Positions 50,413 to 61,202 of a DNA stretch of 64,000 bases are shown here, piece by piece. The stretch covers positions 1-64,000 of the forward strand of contig NZ_BMVF01000023.1 in the NCBI RefSeq assembly GCF_014650575.1, read 5' to 3'. The position numbers and the translations under genes were made by a program. The DNA comes from Streptomyces naganishii JCM 4654. GTDB lineage: Bacteria; Actinomycetota; Actinomycetes; Streptomycetales; Streptomycetaceae. Numbering within the stretch: the stretch's first letter is position 1; each line of letters begins with the position of its first letter. The notes beneath the pieces are model-generated. The model saw only the letters and a list, made by a program, of their open reading frames with translations, made no database searches and had not been told where the DNA came from.

Positions 50413-51567
50413 GTGGGGGCACAAGAGGTCCGGGACGGCTTCGCCGCGCTGTACGGCGCCGAGCCGGACGGGGTGTGGGCGGCGCCCGGCCGGGTCAACC
50501 TGATCGGCGAGCACACCGACTACAACGACGGCTTCGTGATGCCGTTCGCGCTGCCGCACGTCACGGTCGCCGCGCTCGCCCGCCGCACCGACGGCGTGCT
50601 GCGGCTGCACTCGGCGGACGTGCCGGGCGGCCCCGTCGAACTGCGCGTGGACGCTCTGGCCCCGGGCTCGGACAAGGCGTGGACCGCCTACCCGGCCGGG
50701 GTCGTGTGGGCGCTGCGCGAGGCGGGCCACGCGGTGACGGGCGCCGACGTGCACCTGTCCTCCACGGTCCCCTCGGGCGCCGGGCTGTCCTCCTCCGCCG
50801 CCCTGGAGGTCGTCATCGCCTCCGCCCTCAACGACCTCTTCTCCCTCGGCCTCGAGGGTTGGCGCCTGGCCCGCCTGTGCCAGCGCGCCGAGAACGTCTA
50901 CGTCGGCGCCCCCACCGGCATCATGGACCAGACCGCCTCCGCCTGCTGCGAGGCGGGGCACGCCCTGTTCCTCGACACCCGCGACCTGTCCCAGCGCCAG
51001 ATCCCCTTCGACCTCGCGGCCGAGGGCCTGCGCCTGCTGGTCGTCGACACCCGCGTCAAGCACGCCCACAGCGACGGCGAGTACGGCAAGCGCCGGGCCG
51101 GCTGCGAGAAGGGCGCGGCGCTCCTCGGCGTGGACGCCCTGCGGGACATCCCCTACGACGGACTCGGCTCCGCCCTCGCCCGCCTCGGCGACGAGGAGGA
51201 GATCCGCCGCCTGGTACGCCACGTGGTCACCGAGAACGAGCGCGTCGAACGCGTGGTCTCCCTGCTCGAGTCGGGCACCCCCCGCGCCATCGGCCCCGTC
51301 CTGACGGAGGGCCACGCCTCCCTCCGCGACGACTTCCGCATCTCCTGCCCCGAACTCGACCTGGCCGTCGAGAGTTCCCTGGCGGCAGGCGCCCTGGGCG
51401 CCCGCATGACCGGCGGCGGCTTCGGCGGCTCGGCGATCGTCCTGACCGCACAGGCGGACGTTCCGGCCGTCACGAAGGCGGTGGAGGAGGCCTTCACGAC
51501 AGCGGGCTTCACACCCCCCCGAACCTTCGAAGCGGTACCGTCGGCGGGAGCGGGCCGCCTGTCCTGA
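50413..51567 (+). CDS. galK: Galactokinase
   Basis: 384 aa GHMP kinase with the galactokinase signature GRVNLIGEHTDYNDGFVMP, the ATP loop VPSGAGLSSSAALEVVIA and a third motif, MTGGGFGGSAIVL. It phosphorylates galactose, feeding GalT. The GTG at 50413 abuts the galE TGA. It is the last gene of the operon; no strong terminator hairpin is seen in the 49 bases before the next gene, which is convergent. Confidence 0.95.
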   Translation: MGAQEVRDGFAALYGAEPDGVWAAPGRVNLIGEHTDYNDGFVMPFALPHVTVAALARRTDGVLRLHSADVPGGPVELRVDALAPGSDKAWTAYPAGVVWALREAGHAVTGADVHLSSTVPSGAGLSSSAALEVVIASALNDLFSLGLEGWRLARLCQRAENVYVGAPTGIMDQTASACCEAGHALFLDTRDLSQRQIPFDLAAEGLRLLVVDTRVKHAHSDGEYGKRRAGCEKGAALLGVDALRDIPYDGLGSALARLGDEEEIRRLVRHVVTENERVERVVSLLESGTPRAIGPVLTEGHASLRDDFRISCPELDLAVESSLAAGALGARMTGGGFGGSAIVLTAQADVPAVTKAVEEAFTTAGFTPPRTFEAVPSAGAGRLS

Positions 51568-51616
51568 CCACCCGCCCCACGGCCGGCTCCGACGGCCTGG
51601 CGTGTGAACGCCCCGG

Positions 51617-52060
51617 TCAGCGCAGGGGTTTGAGCAAGGTGTACTCCGTGACTCCCGGGGGGTAGTCCGGGATGGCGCAGACGATCTTGTAGCCGTGGCG
51701 GCGGTAGAAGTCGGGGGCCTGGAAGTCCCAGGTCTCCAGGCGGGCGCCGTGGCAGCCGCGTTCGGTGACGGCCAGGCGTTCGGCGCGGGCGAGGAGGCGG
51801 GAGCCGAGGCCGGCGCCGCGGTGGCGTTCGTCGACCCACAGGTACGCCACGTGCAGCCAGGTGGTCCAGGTGTGGCCCACCAGACCGCCCGCCAGGGCGC
51901 CGGTCCCGTCCAGGGCCCAGACGTGCAGGGGGAGTTCGCGTTCGGCGGGTGTTCCGCGCAGGGCGGCGAGGACGGGCGACGCCGCCGTGTTCGTGTCGCG
52001 GAGGCGGGAGCGGAGCAGATCGCACCGCTCTTTGTCGACTTCTGCCTCAATACGAAACAT
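51617..52060 (-). CDS. GNAT family N-acetyltransferase
   Basis: 147 aa from the ATG at 52060. Core: LHVAYLWVDERHRGAGLGSR, the acetyl-CoA loop with RGAGLGS, then ARLETWDFQAPDFYRRHGY, a typical last block. Small-molecule substrate unknown. It is convergent with galK. The frame continues upstream to 52219 without homology. Confidence 0.85.
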   Translation of the reverse strand: MFRIEAEVDKERCDLLRSRLRDTNTAASPVLAALRGTPAERELPLHVWALDGTGALAGGLVGHTWTTWLHVAYLWVDERHRGAGLGSRLLARAERLAVTERGCHGARLETWDFQAPDFYRRHGYKIVCAIPDYPPGVTEYTLLKPLR

Positions 52061-52331
52061 GCGGCACACCCTAAACGCGCTCGACGGCCAGTTCTGCGAA
52101 TTGCCTTCCCCTCCAGGCGCCCGCCCGTACTCTGAGGAACGGTGCCGGTGGGGGCCGGCGCCGTTCAGGGGGCGAGACAGCCGGGTTCGATGCCCGAAGC
52201 GGGGGTAGCAGTTCCGCATGGCGGCGGCCGTGCGGTCATCCCGCCGCGGGCGTCGGACCCGTGCCGGCCGGCACTCCTTGGACGATCGGGAATCCCCTGC
52301 TCCTCAAGGAGCCTGGGGAAGGGGGTTTTCA

Positions 52332-53099
52332 GTGGTTCGCATCCGAGTCCTGGTCGTCGACGACCACCGCATCTTCGCCGAGTCGCTCGCCGCCGCCCTG
52401 GCCGCCGAGCCCGACGTCGACGTCCTGGCGGCCGGCTCCGGCCCGGCGGCACTGCGCTGTCTGGAGCGCGCCGCCGCCGAGGGCCGGCGCTTCGACGTGC
52501 TGCTCGTCGACGCCGACCTCGGCGGCAACGTGATGGGCGGCCGGGCCGCCGTGCCCGTGCAGGAGGGCAACGCGGACGGGCTCGTCGACGGCATCTCCCT
52601 GGTCGCCGGCGTGCGCGGCGCCCAGCCGGGCGTACGGACCGTCGTACTCGCCGAGAAGGACGACCCGCGCCGGGCCGCGCTCGCGCTGCAGGCCGGGGCG
52701 TCCGGCTGGGTGGCCAAGGACTGCTCGCTGTCCCGGCTGCTCACCGTCATCCGGGGCGTGCTGCGCGAGGAGACCCACCTCCCGCCCGCCCTGCTCACCG
52801 GCGTACTGCGCGAACTGACCGCCGCGCGCAAGCACCGCACCGAGAGCGAGCGGCTGGTGGAGTCGCTGACCCCGCGCGAGCGCGAGGTGCTGCGCTGCAT
52901 GGTCGCGGGCCTGGGCCGCAAGGCCGTCGCCGAGCGGCTGTACCTGTCCCCGCACACCGTGCGCACCCACATGCAGAACGTCCTGGGCAAGCTGGGCGTG
53001 CACTCCACCCTCGCCGCCGTGGCGCTGGCCCGCAGGGCCGGGGTCGGCCCGGTCGACCTAACCGGGGATGTTGTCGAACGGGGCGGTCAACTGGCGTAG
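52332..53099 (+). CDS. Orphan LuxR-type (NarL/FixJ) response regulator
   Basis: 255 aa from the GTG at 52332 behind GGGAAGGGGG. The receiver has VLVVDDHRIFAESLAAALAA, phosphoacceptor Asp in RFDVLLVDADLGG and Lys in GWVAKDCSLSRL, so the phosphorylation site is complete. About 18 extra residues (NVMGGRAAVPVQEGNADG) are inserted right after the phosphoacceptor loop. The LuxR domain is LTPREREVLRCMVAGLGRKA, then LSPHTVRTHMQNVLGKLGV. No kinase is adjacent. The last 42 bases overlap tail to tail with tamR. Confidence 0.88.
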   Translation: MVRIRVLVVDDHRIFAESLAAALAAEPDVDVLAAGSGPAALRCLERAAAEGRRFDVLLVDADLGGNVMGGRAAVPVQEGNADGLVDGISLVAGVRGAQPGVRTVVLAEKDDPRRAALALQAGASGWVAKDCSLSRLLTVIRGVLREETHLPPALLTGVLRELTAARKHRTESERLVESLTPREREVLRCMVAGLGRKAVAERLYLSPHTVRTHMQNVLGKLGVHSTLAAVALARRAGVGPVDLTGDVVERGGQLA

Positions 53100-53555
53100 C
53101 AGACTCGCCAGTTCGGCGCGCTGGGCGGGGGACAGCTCCCCGAGGATGGCGCGTTCCTGGTCGAGCAGTCCCGCCAGGGACCGGTCGGCGCGGTCCTTGC
53201 CCTCCTCCGTCAGCCGGACCAGCACACCGCGCCGGTCACTGGGGTCGGGCAGCCGCTCCACCAGGCCCTTCTTGGCCAGCCGGTCGATGCGGTTGGTCAT
53301 CGTGCCCGAGGTGACCAGGGTCTGGGTCAGCAGTTGTCCGGGCGAGAGCTGGTACGGGGATCCCGCGCGCCTGAGCGCGGTCAGCACGTCGAACTCCCAG
53401 GGCTCCAGGCTGTGCTCGGAGAAGGCAAGCCGGCGTGCGCGGTCGAGGTGCCGGGCCAGCCGGCTCACCCGGCTGAGCACCTCGAGCGGTTCCACGTCGA
53501 GGTCCGGGCGCTCCCGGCGCCACGACGCGACCAGTCGATCGACCTCGTCCTCCAT
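53058..53555 (-). CDS. tamR: MarR-family regulator TamR
   Basis: 165 aa winged-helix MarR protein: AFSEHSLEPWEFDVLTALRR, TLVTSGTMTNRIDRLAKKGL and the wing PDPSDRRGVLVRLTEEGKD. It is divergent from a trans-aconitate methyltransferase gene, and three identical palindromes lie between. In S. coelicolor TamR controls tam and responds to citrate, aconitate and isocitrate in oxidative stress, as I recall. The ATG at 53555 follows a TACACT -10 (read on the - strand, 53568-53563) closely, so the message is nearly leaderless. The stop lies inside the end of the convergent regulator gene. Confidence 0.88.
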   Translation of the reverse strand: MEDEVDRLVASWRRERPDLDVEPLEVLSRVSRLARHLDRARRLAFSEHSLEPWEFDVLTALRRAGSPYQLSPGQLLTQTLVTSGTMTNRIDRLAKKGLVERLPDPSDRRGVLVRLTEEGKDRADRSLAGLLDQERAILGELSPAQRAELASLLRQLTAPFDNIPG

Positions 53556-53591
53556 GGCGATCAGTGTAGTGGTTGTGTCGACGTGAAGTCT

Positions 53592-53633
53592 CTTGACATC
53601 AAGCTTCTTGACATCAAGCTTCTTGACATCAAG
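53592..53633. promoter_or_regulatory. Three tandem TamR operators
   Basis: CTTGA-CA-TCAAG is repeated at 53592-53603, 53607-53618 and 53622-53633, with an exact 15-bp period (about one and a half helical turns). Each is a MarR-type TTGA-N2-TCAA palindrome and contains a TTGACA -35-like hexamer. Confidence 0.85.
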
Positions 53634-53691
53634 CTACCTGCTCCGGGAAGGTGGGGGACGGACAACGGAGTACGACTCGAAGGAGGCCGCC

Positions 53692-54510
53692 GTGCCCGAA
53701 CCGACCCCCGTATGGGACCCCGCCCAGTACCTGCGCCACGCCGGCCACCGCGCCCGCCCCTTCACCGACCTCCTCGCCCGCGTCCCCGCACTGCCCTCCG
53801 GCCGGCCCCGGATCGCCGATGTCGGCTGCGGCCCCGGCAACGTCACCGTGCTCCTCGCCGCCCGCTGGCCCACCGCCGGCGTCACCGGCTACGACAACTC
53901 CACCGAGATGCTCGACAAGGCCGTCGTGGAGCACGCGGGCCCCACCCCGGACGGCGGCCGCCTGGATTTCGCCCACGCCGACGCCCGCACCTGGAGGCCC
54001 GCGCAGCCGCACGACCTGATCATCAGCAACGCCACACTCCAGTGGGTGCCGGGGCACGTGGACCGCTTCGCCGACTGGGTGGCCGCCCTGAAGCCCGGCG
54101 GCACCTTCGCCTTCCAGGTGCCCGGCAACTTCTCCGCCCCCAGCCACCGCCTGATGCGGGACCTCGCGGCCTCCGCCCGCTTCGCGGACCGCCTCGGCGG
54201 CGTCCTGCGCCACGAGGACGCCGTCCACGAGCCCGCGGCCTACCTGGAGCGCCTCACCGCGCTCGGCTGTTCGGCCGACGTGTGGGAGACGACGTACGTC
54301 CATCTGCTGCCCGGCGAGGACCCGGTCCTGGACTGGGTGAAGGGCACGGGCCTGCGCCCGGTCCTCACCGCGCTCGCCGACGAGCCGGCGGCCCGGGACG
54401 AGTTCCTGGCCGCGTACCGCACCGCCCTGCGCGAGGCCTACCCGGCGGGTCCGCACGGCACCCCGTTCCCCTTCCGCCGCGTCTTCGCGGTGGCCACCAA
54501 GGAGGCCTGA
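53692..54510 (+). CDS. tam: Trans-aconitate 2-methyltransferase
   Basis: 272 aa from the GTG at 53692 with AAGGAGG five bases upstream (the frame opens earlier, inside the operators). The SAM domain has IADVGCGPGNVTVLLAARWP, and DLIISNATLQWVPGH precedes the aconitate-binding C-terminal part (GEDPVLDWVKGTGLRPVLTA). It methylates trans-aconitate, which otherwise inhibits aconitase. The stop is three bases before the next gene, a VOC protein, so the two are cotranscribed. Controlled by TamR from the adjacent operators. Confidence 0.92.
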   Translation: MPEPTPVWDPAQYLRHAGHRARPFTDLLARVPALPSGRPRIADVGCGPGNVTVLLAARWPTAGVTGYDNSTEMLDKAVVEHAGPTPDGGRLDFAHADARTWRPAQPHDLIISNATLQWVPGHVDRFADWVAALKPGGTFAFQVPGNFSAPSHRLMRDLAASARFADRLGGVLRHEDAVHEPAAYLERLTALGCSADVWETTYVHLLPGEDPVLDWVKGTGLRPVLTALADEPAARDEFLAAYRTALREAYPAGPHGTPFPFRRVFAVATKEA

Positions 54511-54513
54511 GAA

Positions 54514-54876
54514 ATGCTCACCGCCGTCGACCATGTGCAGCTGGCCGCGCCGCCCGGCTCGGAGGACCGCCTGCGGGCGTACTACGCCGGAGTGCTCGGC
54601 ATGACGGAGATCCCCAAGCCGCCCGTGCTCGCGGCGCGCGGCGGCTGCTGGTTCCAGGCCGGGGCCGTCCAGCTCCACGTCGGCATCGAGGACGACTTCC
54701 GTCCCGCGAGGAAGGCCCACCCGGGCCTGCGGGTGACCGGCATCGAGGCCTACGCGGCCCGCCTCGCCGAGCGCGGTGCACCGGTCACCTGGGACGGCGA
54801 CCTCCCCGGCCACCGCCGCTTCTACTCCGAGGACCCGGTGGGCAACCGCCTGGAGTTCCTCGAACCGGCCGGCTGA
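54514..54876 (+). CDS. VOC (glyoxalase/bleomycin-resistance) family protein
   Basis: 120 aa: MLTAVDHVQLAAPPGSEDRL with a metal His, YYAGVLGMTEIPKPP, then VQLHVGIEDDF and RFYSEDPVGNRLEFLEPAG with the C-terminal Glu. One vicinal-oxygen-chelate domain. It follows tam by three bases and is probably TamR-regulated. The substrate is unknown. Confidence 0.88.
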   Translation: MLTAVDHVQLAAPPGSEDRLRAYYAGVLGMTEIPKPPVLAARGGCWFQAGAVQLHVGIEDDFRPARKAHPGLRVTGIEAYAARLAERGAPVTWDGDLPGHRRFYSEDPVGNRLEFLEPAG

Positions 54877-54905
54877 GAGCGGCCGCCCGGCCGGCGGCGG
54901 CGCCG

Positions 54906-55583
54906 TCAGCTCCTGCGGTGCCCGATCAGGCGCGGCTTCTGCTCCAGGCCGTCCAGGCCGTGCCAGGCCAGGTTCACCAGGTGCGCGGCCACCTCCGCCT
55001 TCTTCGGGCGGCGCACGTCCAGCCACCACTGCCCGGTCAGGGCGACCATGCCGACCAGCGCCTGGGCGTACAGCGGGGCCAGCTTGGGGTCGAAGCCGCG
55101 GGACTTGAACTCGCGGCCCAGGATGTCCTCCACCTGGGTGGCGATGTCCGAGATCAGGGAGGCGAAGGACCCCGTCGACTGCGGGATGGGGGAGTCGCGG
55201 ACGAGGATGCGGAAGCCGTCCGTGTACTCCTCGATGTAGTCCAGCAGCGCGAACGCCGCCTGCTCGCACAGCTCGCGCGGGTGACCGGCCGTCAGCGAGC
55301 TGGTCACCATGTCCAGCAGCCGCCGCATCTCGCGGTCCACCACCACCGCGTACAGCCCCTCCTTGCCGCCGAAGTGCTCGTAGACCACCGGCTTGGACAC
55401 CCCGGCCTTCGCCGCGATCTCCTCCACCGACGTGCCCTCGAAACCCTTCGCCGCGAACAGGGTGCGACCGATCTCCAGCAGCTGCTGGCGGCGCTCGGCA
55501 CCGGTCATCCGGGTGCGGCGCGCACGCCGCGGCTTCTCATTGCTGGGAGTGCTGCTGGAGTCGGTCGCCACGGCGTCAATCAT
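54906..55583 (-). CDS. TetR family regulator, desaturase operon
   Basis: 225 aa from the ATG at 55583, overlapping the desaturase stop (ATGA). The helix-turn-helix FEGTSVEEIAAKAGVSKPVV then YEHFGGKEGLYAVVV is standard, and the ligand domain ends GQWWLDVRRPKKAEVAAHLV. Its location, coupled to a fatty acid desaturase, recalls DesT-type acyl-CoA sensors. Two palindromes at the desaturase promoter are its likely sites. It is probably autoregulatory through the desaturase promoter. Confidence 0.9.
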   Translation of the reverse strand: MIDAVATDSSSTPSNEKPRRARRTRMTGAERRQQLLEIGRTLFAAKGFEGTSVEEIAAKAGVSKPVVYEHFGGKEGLYAVVVDREMRRLLDMVTSSLTAGHPRELCEQAAFALLDYIEEYTDGFRILVRDSPIPQSTGSFASLISDIATQVEDILGREFKSRGFDPKLAPLYAQALVGMVALTGQWWLDVRRPKKAEVAAHLVNLAWHGLDGLEQKPRLIGHRRS

Positions 55584-56587
55584 GCCGTCTCGGCCGTCTC
55601 CTTCCGGCGCCGGGAGCCGTCTTCGCCCGTGTTCCGGCGGGAATCGATACGCGAGCGTGACGGCCAGCGCACGTCGTAGGCCCAGCCGAGCTTCTCGAAC
55701 CAGCGGATGATCCGCGCGGAGGAGTCCAGCTGGCCGCGCTCCACGCCGTGCCGGGCCGACGTCGGGTCGGCGTGGTGCAGGTTGTGCCAGGACTCGCCGC
55801 AGGACAGGACCGCCAGCCACCACACGTTGCCCGAGCGGTCCCGCGACTTGAAGGGGCGCTTGCCGACCGCGTGGCAGATCGAGTTGATCGACCACGTCAC
55901 GTGGTGCAGCAACGCCACCCGGACGAGCGACCCCCAGAAGAACCCGGTGAACGCCCCCCACCACGACATCGTGACCAGGCCGCCGATCAGCGCCGGCAGC
56001 GCCAGCGACACCGCCGTCCACAGCACGAACTGACGCGAGACCGCCCGCAGCGCCGGATCCTTGATCAGGTCGGGCGCGTACTTGTCCTGCGGGGTCTGCT
56101 CCTCGTCGAACATCCAGCCGACGTGGGCCCACCACAGGCCCTTCATCAGCGCCGGGACCGTCTCGCCGTACCGCCAGGGGGAGTGCGGGTCGCCCTCGTG
56201 GTCGGAGAACTTGTGGTGCCTGCGGTGGTCGGCGACCCACCGGACCAGCGGGCCCTCGACCGCCATCGACCCCGCGACCGCCAGCGCGATCTTCAGGGGC
56301 CGCCTGGCCTTGAACGAACCATGGGTGAAGTGCCGGTGGAAACCGATCGTGATGCCGTGACAGCCGAGGTAGTAGAAGAAGACCAGCAGGCCGAGGTCCA
56401 GCCAGCTCACTCCCCAGCCCCAGGCCAGCGGCACCGCCGCGAGCAGGGCGAGGAACGGGACGGTGATGAACAGCAGCAGCGTGATCTGTTCGATCGAACG
56501 CTTCTGCTCGCCACCCAGCGTGGCGGAGGGTGCAGCGGTGTCGGTCGCCTTCGGGGCGTCGTCGATCACATCGGAGCTTGTGGTCAT
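55580..56587 (-). CDS. Acyl-CoA / fatty acid delta-9 desaturase
   Basis: 335 aa from the ATG at 56587. Membrane desaturase with three His boxes: GFHRHFTHGSF, VADHRRHHKFSD and ESWHNLHHADPT, coordinating two irons, plus four TM helices. It puts a cis double bond in acyl chains and alters membrane fluidity. Downstream is a coupled TetR regulator. Upstream, two TACG-type palindromes overlap the probable start site. Confidence 0.92.
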   Translation of the reverse strand: MTTSSDVIDDAPKATDTAAPSATLGGEQKRSIEQITLLLFITVPFLALLAAVPLAWGWGVSWLDLGLLVFFYYLGCHGITIGFHRHFTHGSFKARRPLKIALAVAGSMAVEGPLVRWVADHRRHHKFSDHEGDPHSPWRYGETVPALMKGLWWAHVGWMFDEEQTPQDKYAPDLIKDPALRAVSRQFVLWTAVSLALPALIGGLVTMSWWGAFTGFFWGSLVRVALLHHVTWSINSICHAVGKRPFKSRDRSGNVWWLAVLSCGESWHNLHHADPTSARHGVERGQLDSSARIIRWFEKLGWAYDVRWPSRSRIDSRRNTGEDGSRRRKETAETA

Positions 56588-56652
56588 GGGCGTCCCCTGT
56601 GGGGTCGAGGGTCGAGGCAGACGCCGCGGGTTCCGGAGACCGACCAGCTCCC

Positions 56653-56679
56653 TACGGTTCCGTAACCTACGGCGTCGTA
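56653..56679. promoter_or_regulatory. Two palindromic operators before the desaturase gene
   Basis: TACGG-TT-CCGTA (56653-56664) and TACG-GCGT-CGTA (56668-56679) are inverted repeats whose centres are 15 bp apart. They lie 66 to 92 bases upstream of the desaturase ATG. They are the likely sites for the coupled TetR protein. Confidence 0.7.
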
Positions 56680-56933
56680 AGTATGGCAGTGCGTCGCCGC
56701 GCGGCAAGAGCCCGTGGCCTGCGCGCGCCGCCCGCCACCTAGACTTGGTGTCGGTCGGACAGCGCGGTCCGCTGAAGAAGATTCCTTCCCGGATGCCCGG
56801 CCCGTATGCGGCAGCCGCCGCGCGGCACTCGTCCGGGTTCCCTCTCAGACGATCCCTACCCGTCGCCCGCCACGACCCTTCCAGGGAGACGCCGGCGCGA
56901 CACACCTTCTGATCACTGCAAGGAGCCGCACCT

Positions 56934-59663
<2,730 letters not shown>

Positions 59664-59676
59664 CCGGACGGAACAA

Positions 59677-59730
59677 GGGTGCCCCCGGCCCAGTGGGAGA
59701 TCACCGGTCTCCCACGGACCGGGGGCACCC
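59677..59730. terminator. Large hairpin between ppc and the convergent gene
   Basis: GGGTGCCCCCGG (59677-59688) pairs with CCGGGGGCACCC (59719-59730), with an inner pair GTGGGAGA/TCTCCCAC. It starts 14 bases past the ppc stop. Confidence 0.85.
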
Positions 59731-59750
59731 CCGTGTCCCTTCCGGGCCGC

Positions 59751-60266
59751 TCACAGTGCCAGGAACGCGGCCGTCAGCAGGGCCAGTCCCGAGCCGGCGA
59801 GCGCCCACGCGGCCCGGGCGCGGCGCAGCCCGCCCGCCACCACCACCGAGGCCAGCAGCAGCGCGCCGCCCAGCGGGGCCCACGCGTACAGGATCCCGGC
59901 GGGGCCCGAGCGCAGCACCTCGTCGGTGCCGGGCTTGACGACCACGCTGTAGGTGCGCCCCTTCTTCACGGCCACCGTGTGCGCGATCACCACCCGGTCG
60001 CGGGCCGCCGACCCCGTCGTCACGGGGGTGTACGGACCCGTGCAGGTGTCCTCGCCGCAGCGCGTCACCACGACCGTGCCCTGCTCGCGGCCCTTGGTCA
60101 GCATCACGTAGGGCGCCCTCTCCCAGGACGCCCACACGCCCGCGACGACGATGAGCACGGCGACCGTCCCCATCAGCGCGACCCGTCCGAACCGGAGCGC
60201 GGCGGACGAGGCCTGGCGGGGCTGTCCCTTCCGGCGGGGGCGGCGGGCGGCGGCAGCGGCAGGCAT
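59751..60266 (-). CDS. Small membrane protein of unknown function
   Basis: 171 aa: basic N terminus (ARRPRRKGQPRQA), TM near residues 28-48 (VALMGTVAVLIVVAGVWASW), an extracytoplasmic domain of about 80 residues with a CGEDTC motif (possible disulfide), then two TM helices at the end. I do not recognise a family. ATG at 60266 used; an ATG at 60278 with TATGGC eight bases before it is an alternative leaderless start. Convergent with ppc. Confidence 0.75.
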   Translation of the reverse strand: MPAAAAARRPRRKGQPRQASSAALRFGRVALMGTVAVLIVVAGVWASWERAPYVMLTKGREQGTVVVTRCGEDTCTGPYTPVTTGSAARDRVVIAHTVAVKKGRTYSVVVKPGTDEVLRSGPAGILYAWAPLGGALLLASVVVAGGLRRARAAWALAGSGLALLTAAFLAL

Positions 60267-60331
60267 GGCCGGGATCATTGGCCATACCCGCACAGCCGGT
60301 CAACTCGGCGGCCGTCCGGCCGGGCGACAAG

Positions 60332-60928
60332 TCAGGAGTTGTACGAGCTTTGCGCCCGCTCCAGCCCCTCCGCCAGCAGACACTCCACCGAGTCCGCGGC
60401 CCGGTCCACGAAGTAGTCGAGCTCCTTGCGCTCGGTGGGGGAGAAGTCCTTCAGCACGAAGTCCGCCACCTGCATACGGCCCGGCGGGCGCCCGATCCCG
60501 AAGCGCACCCGGTGGTAGTCCGGGCCCATCGCCTTCGTCATCGACTTCAGCCCGTTGTGCCCGTTGTCGCCGCCGCCCAGCTTCAGCCGCAGCACCCCGT
60601 AGTCGATGTCCAGTTCGTCGTGCACCGCCACGATGTTGGCGAGCGGCACCTTGTAGAAGTCGCGCAGCGCGTTCACCGGGCCGCCCGACAGGTTCATGTA
60701 CGACATCGGCTTGACCAGCACCACCCGCCGGCTGTCCGGTCCGGGCGGGCCGATCCGCCCCTCCACCACCTGGGCCTGCGCCTTGCCCGCCCGCTTGAAC
60801 CGGCCCCCGATCCGGTCGGCCAGCAGATCCACCACCATGAACCCGACGTTGTGCCGGTTCATGGCGTACTCCGGTCCGGGGTTGCCGAGGCCGACGATCA
60901 GCCAGGGGGCGTTCGCGGGGGTGCTCAC
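60332..60928 (-). CDS. pth: Peptidyl-tRNA hydrolase
   Basis: 198 aa from the GTG at 60928 with GAGGAGA eight bases upstream. Conserved pieces: WLIVGLGNPGPEYAMNRHNV (catalytic His), VKPMSYMNLSG, VAVHDELDIDYG and GDNGHNGLKSM. It recycles peptidyl-tRNA from stalled ribosomes. It lies downstream of rplY in the same direction, but a long palindromic element separates them. Confidence 0.94.
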   Translation of the reverse strand: MSTPANAPWLIVGLGNPGPEYAMNRHNVGFMVVDLLADRIGGRFKRAGKAQAQVVEGRIGPPGPDSRRVVLVKPMSYMNLSGGPVNALRDFYKVPLANIVAVHDELDIDYGVLRLKLGGGDNGHNGLKSMTKAMGPDYHRVRFGIGRPPGRMQVADFVLKDFSPTERKELDYFVDRAADSVECLLAEGLERAQSSYNS

Positions 60929-60980
60929 GGCGGTGTCTCCTCGATGTCCTCGATACGCGCCGGCCGCCGCCCCCGTGCGT

Positions 60981-61154
60981 AGGGCCTGTCTGACCATTCG
61001 CGTCGTCGCCCGAAGGGCGGCCGCGTGGCGTCAGGTGCGTGCTCTCGGCGTGCCGGCTCCAGACCCTCGTACTGGACGTACTTGGGTCTGGGGCCGGTGC
61101 GGCGAGAGTGCGTGCATGGCGTCTCGTGGCAGACGGGAATGGTCAGACAGGCCC
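60981..61154. repeat. Long imperfect palindromic element (MITE-like)
   Basis: About 174 bp between rplY and pth. Its ends are a perfect inverted repeat, AGGGCCTGTCTGACCATTC (60981-60999) and its complement (61136-61154). The inner parts also pair: CTCTCGGCGTGCCGGC-type sequence at 61042-61066 with its counterpart at 61085-61107, and GTAC-TGGAC-GTAC at the centre. RNA would form a long hairpin. No transposase is present. It could be a small non-autonomous mobile element or a structured intergenic RNA. Confidence 0.8.
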
Positions 61155-61202
61155 TGACACGGGGACAGCGGCCGGCGAAACGACGTACGGCAGATGCGGC
61201 GA

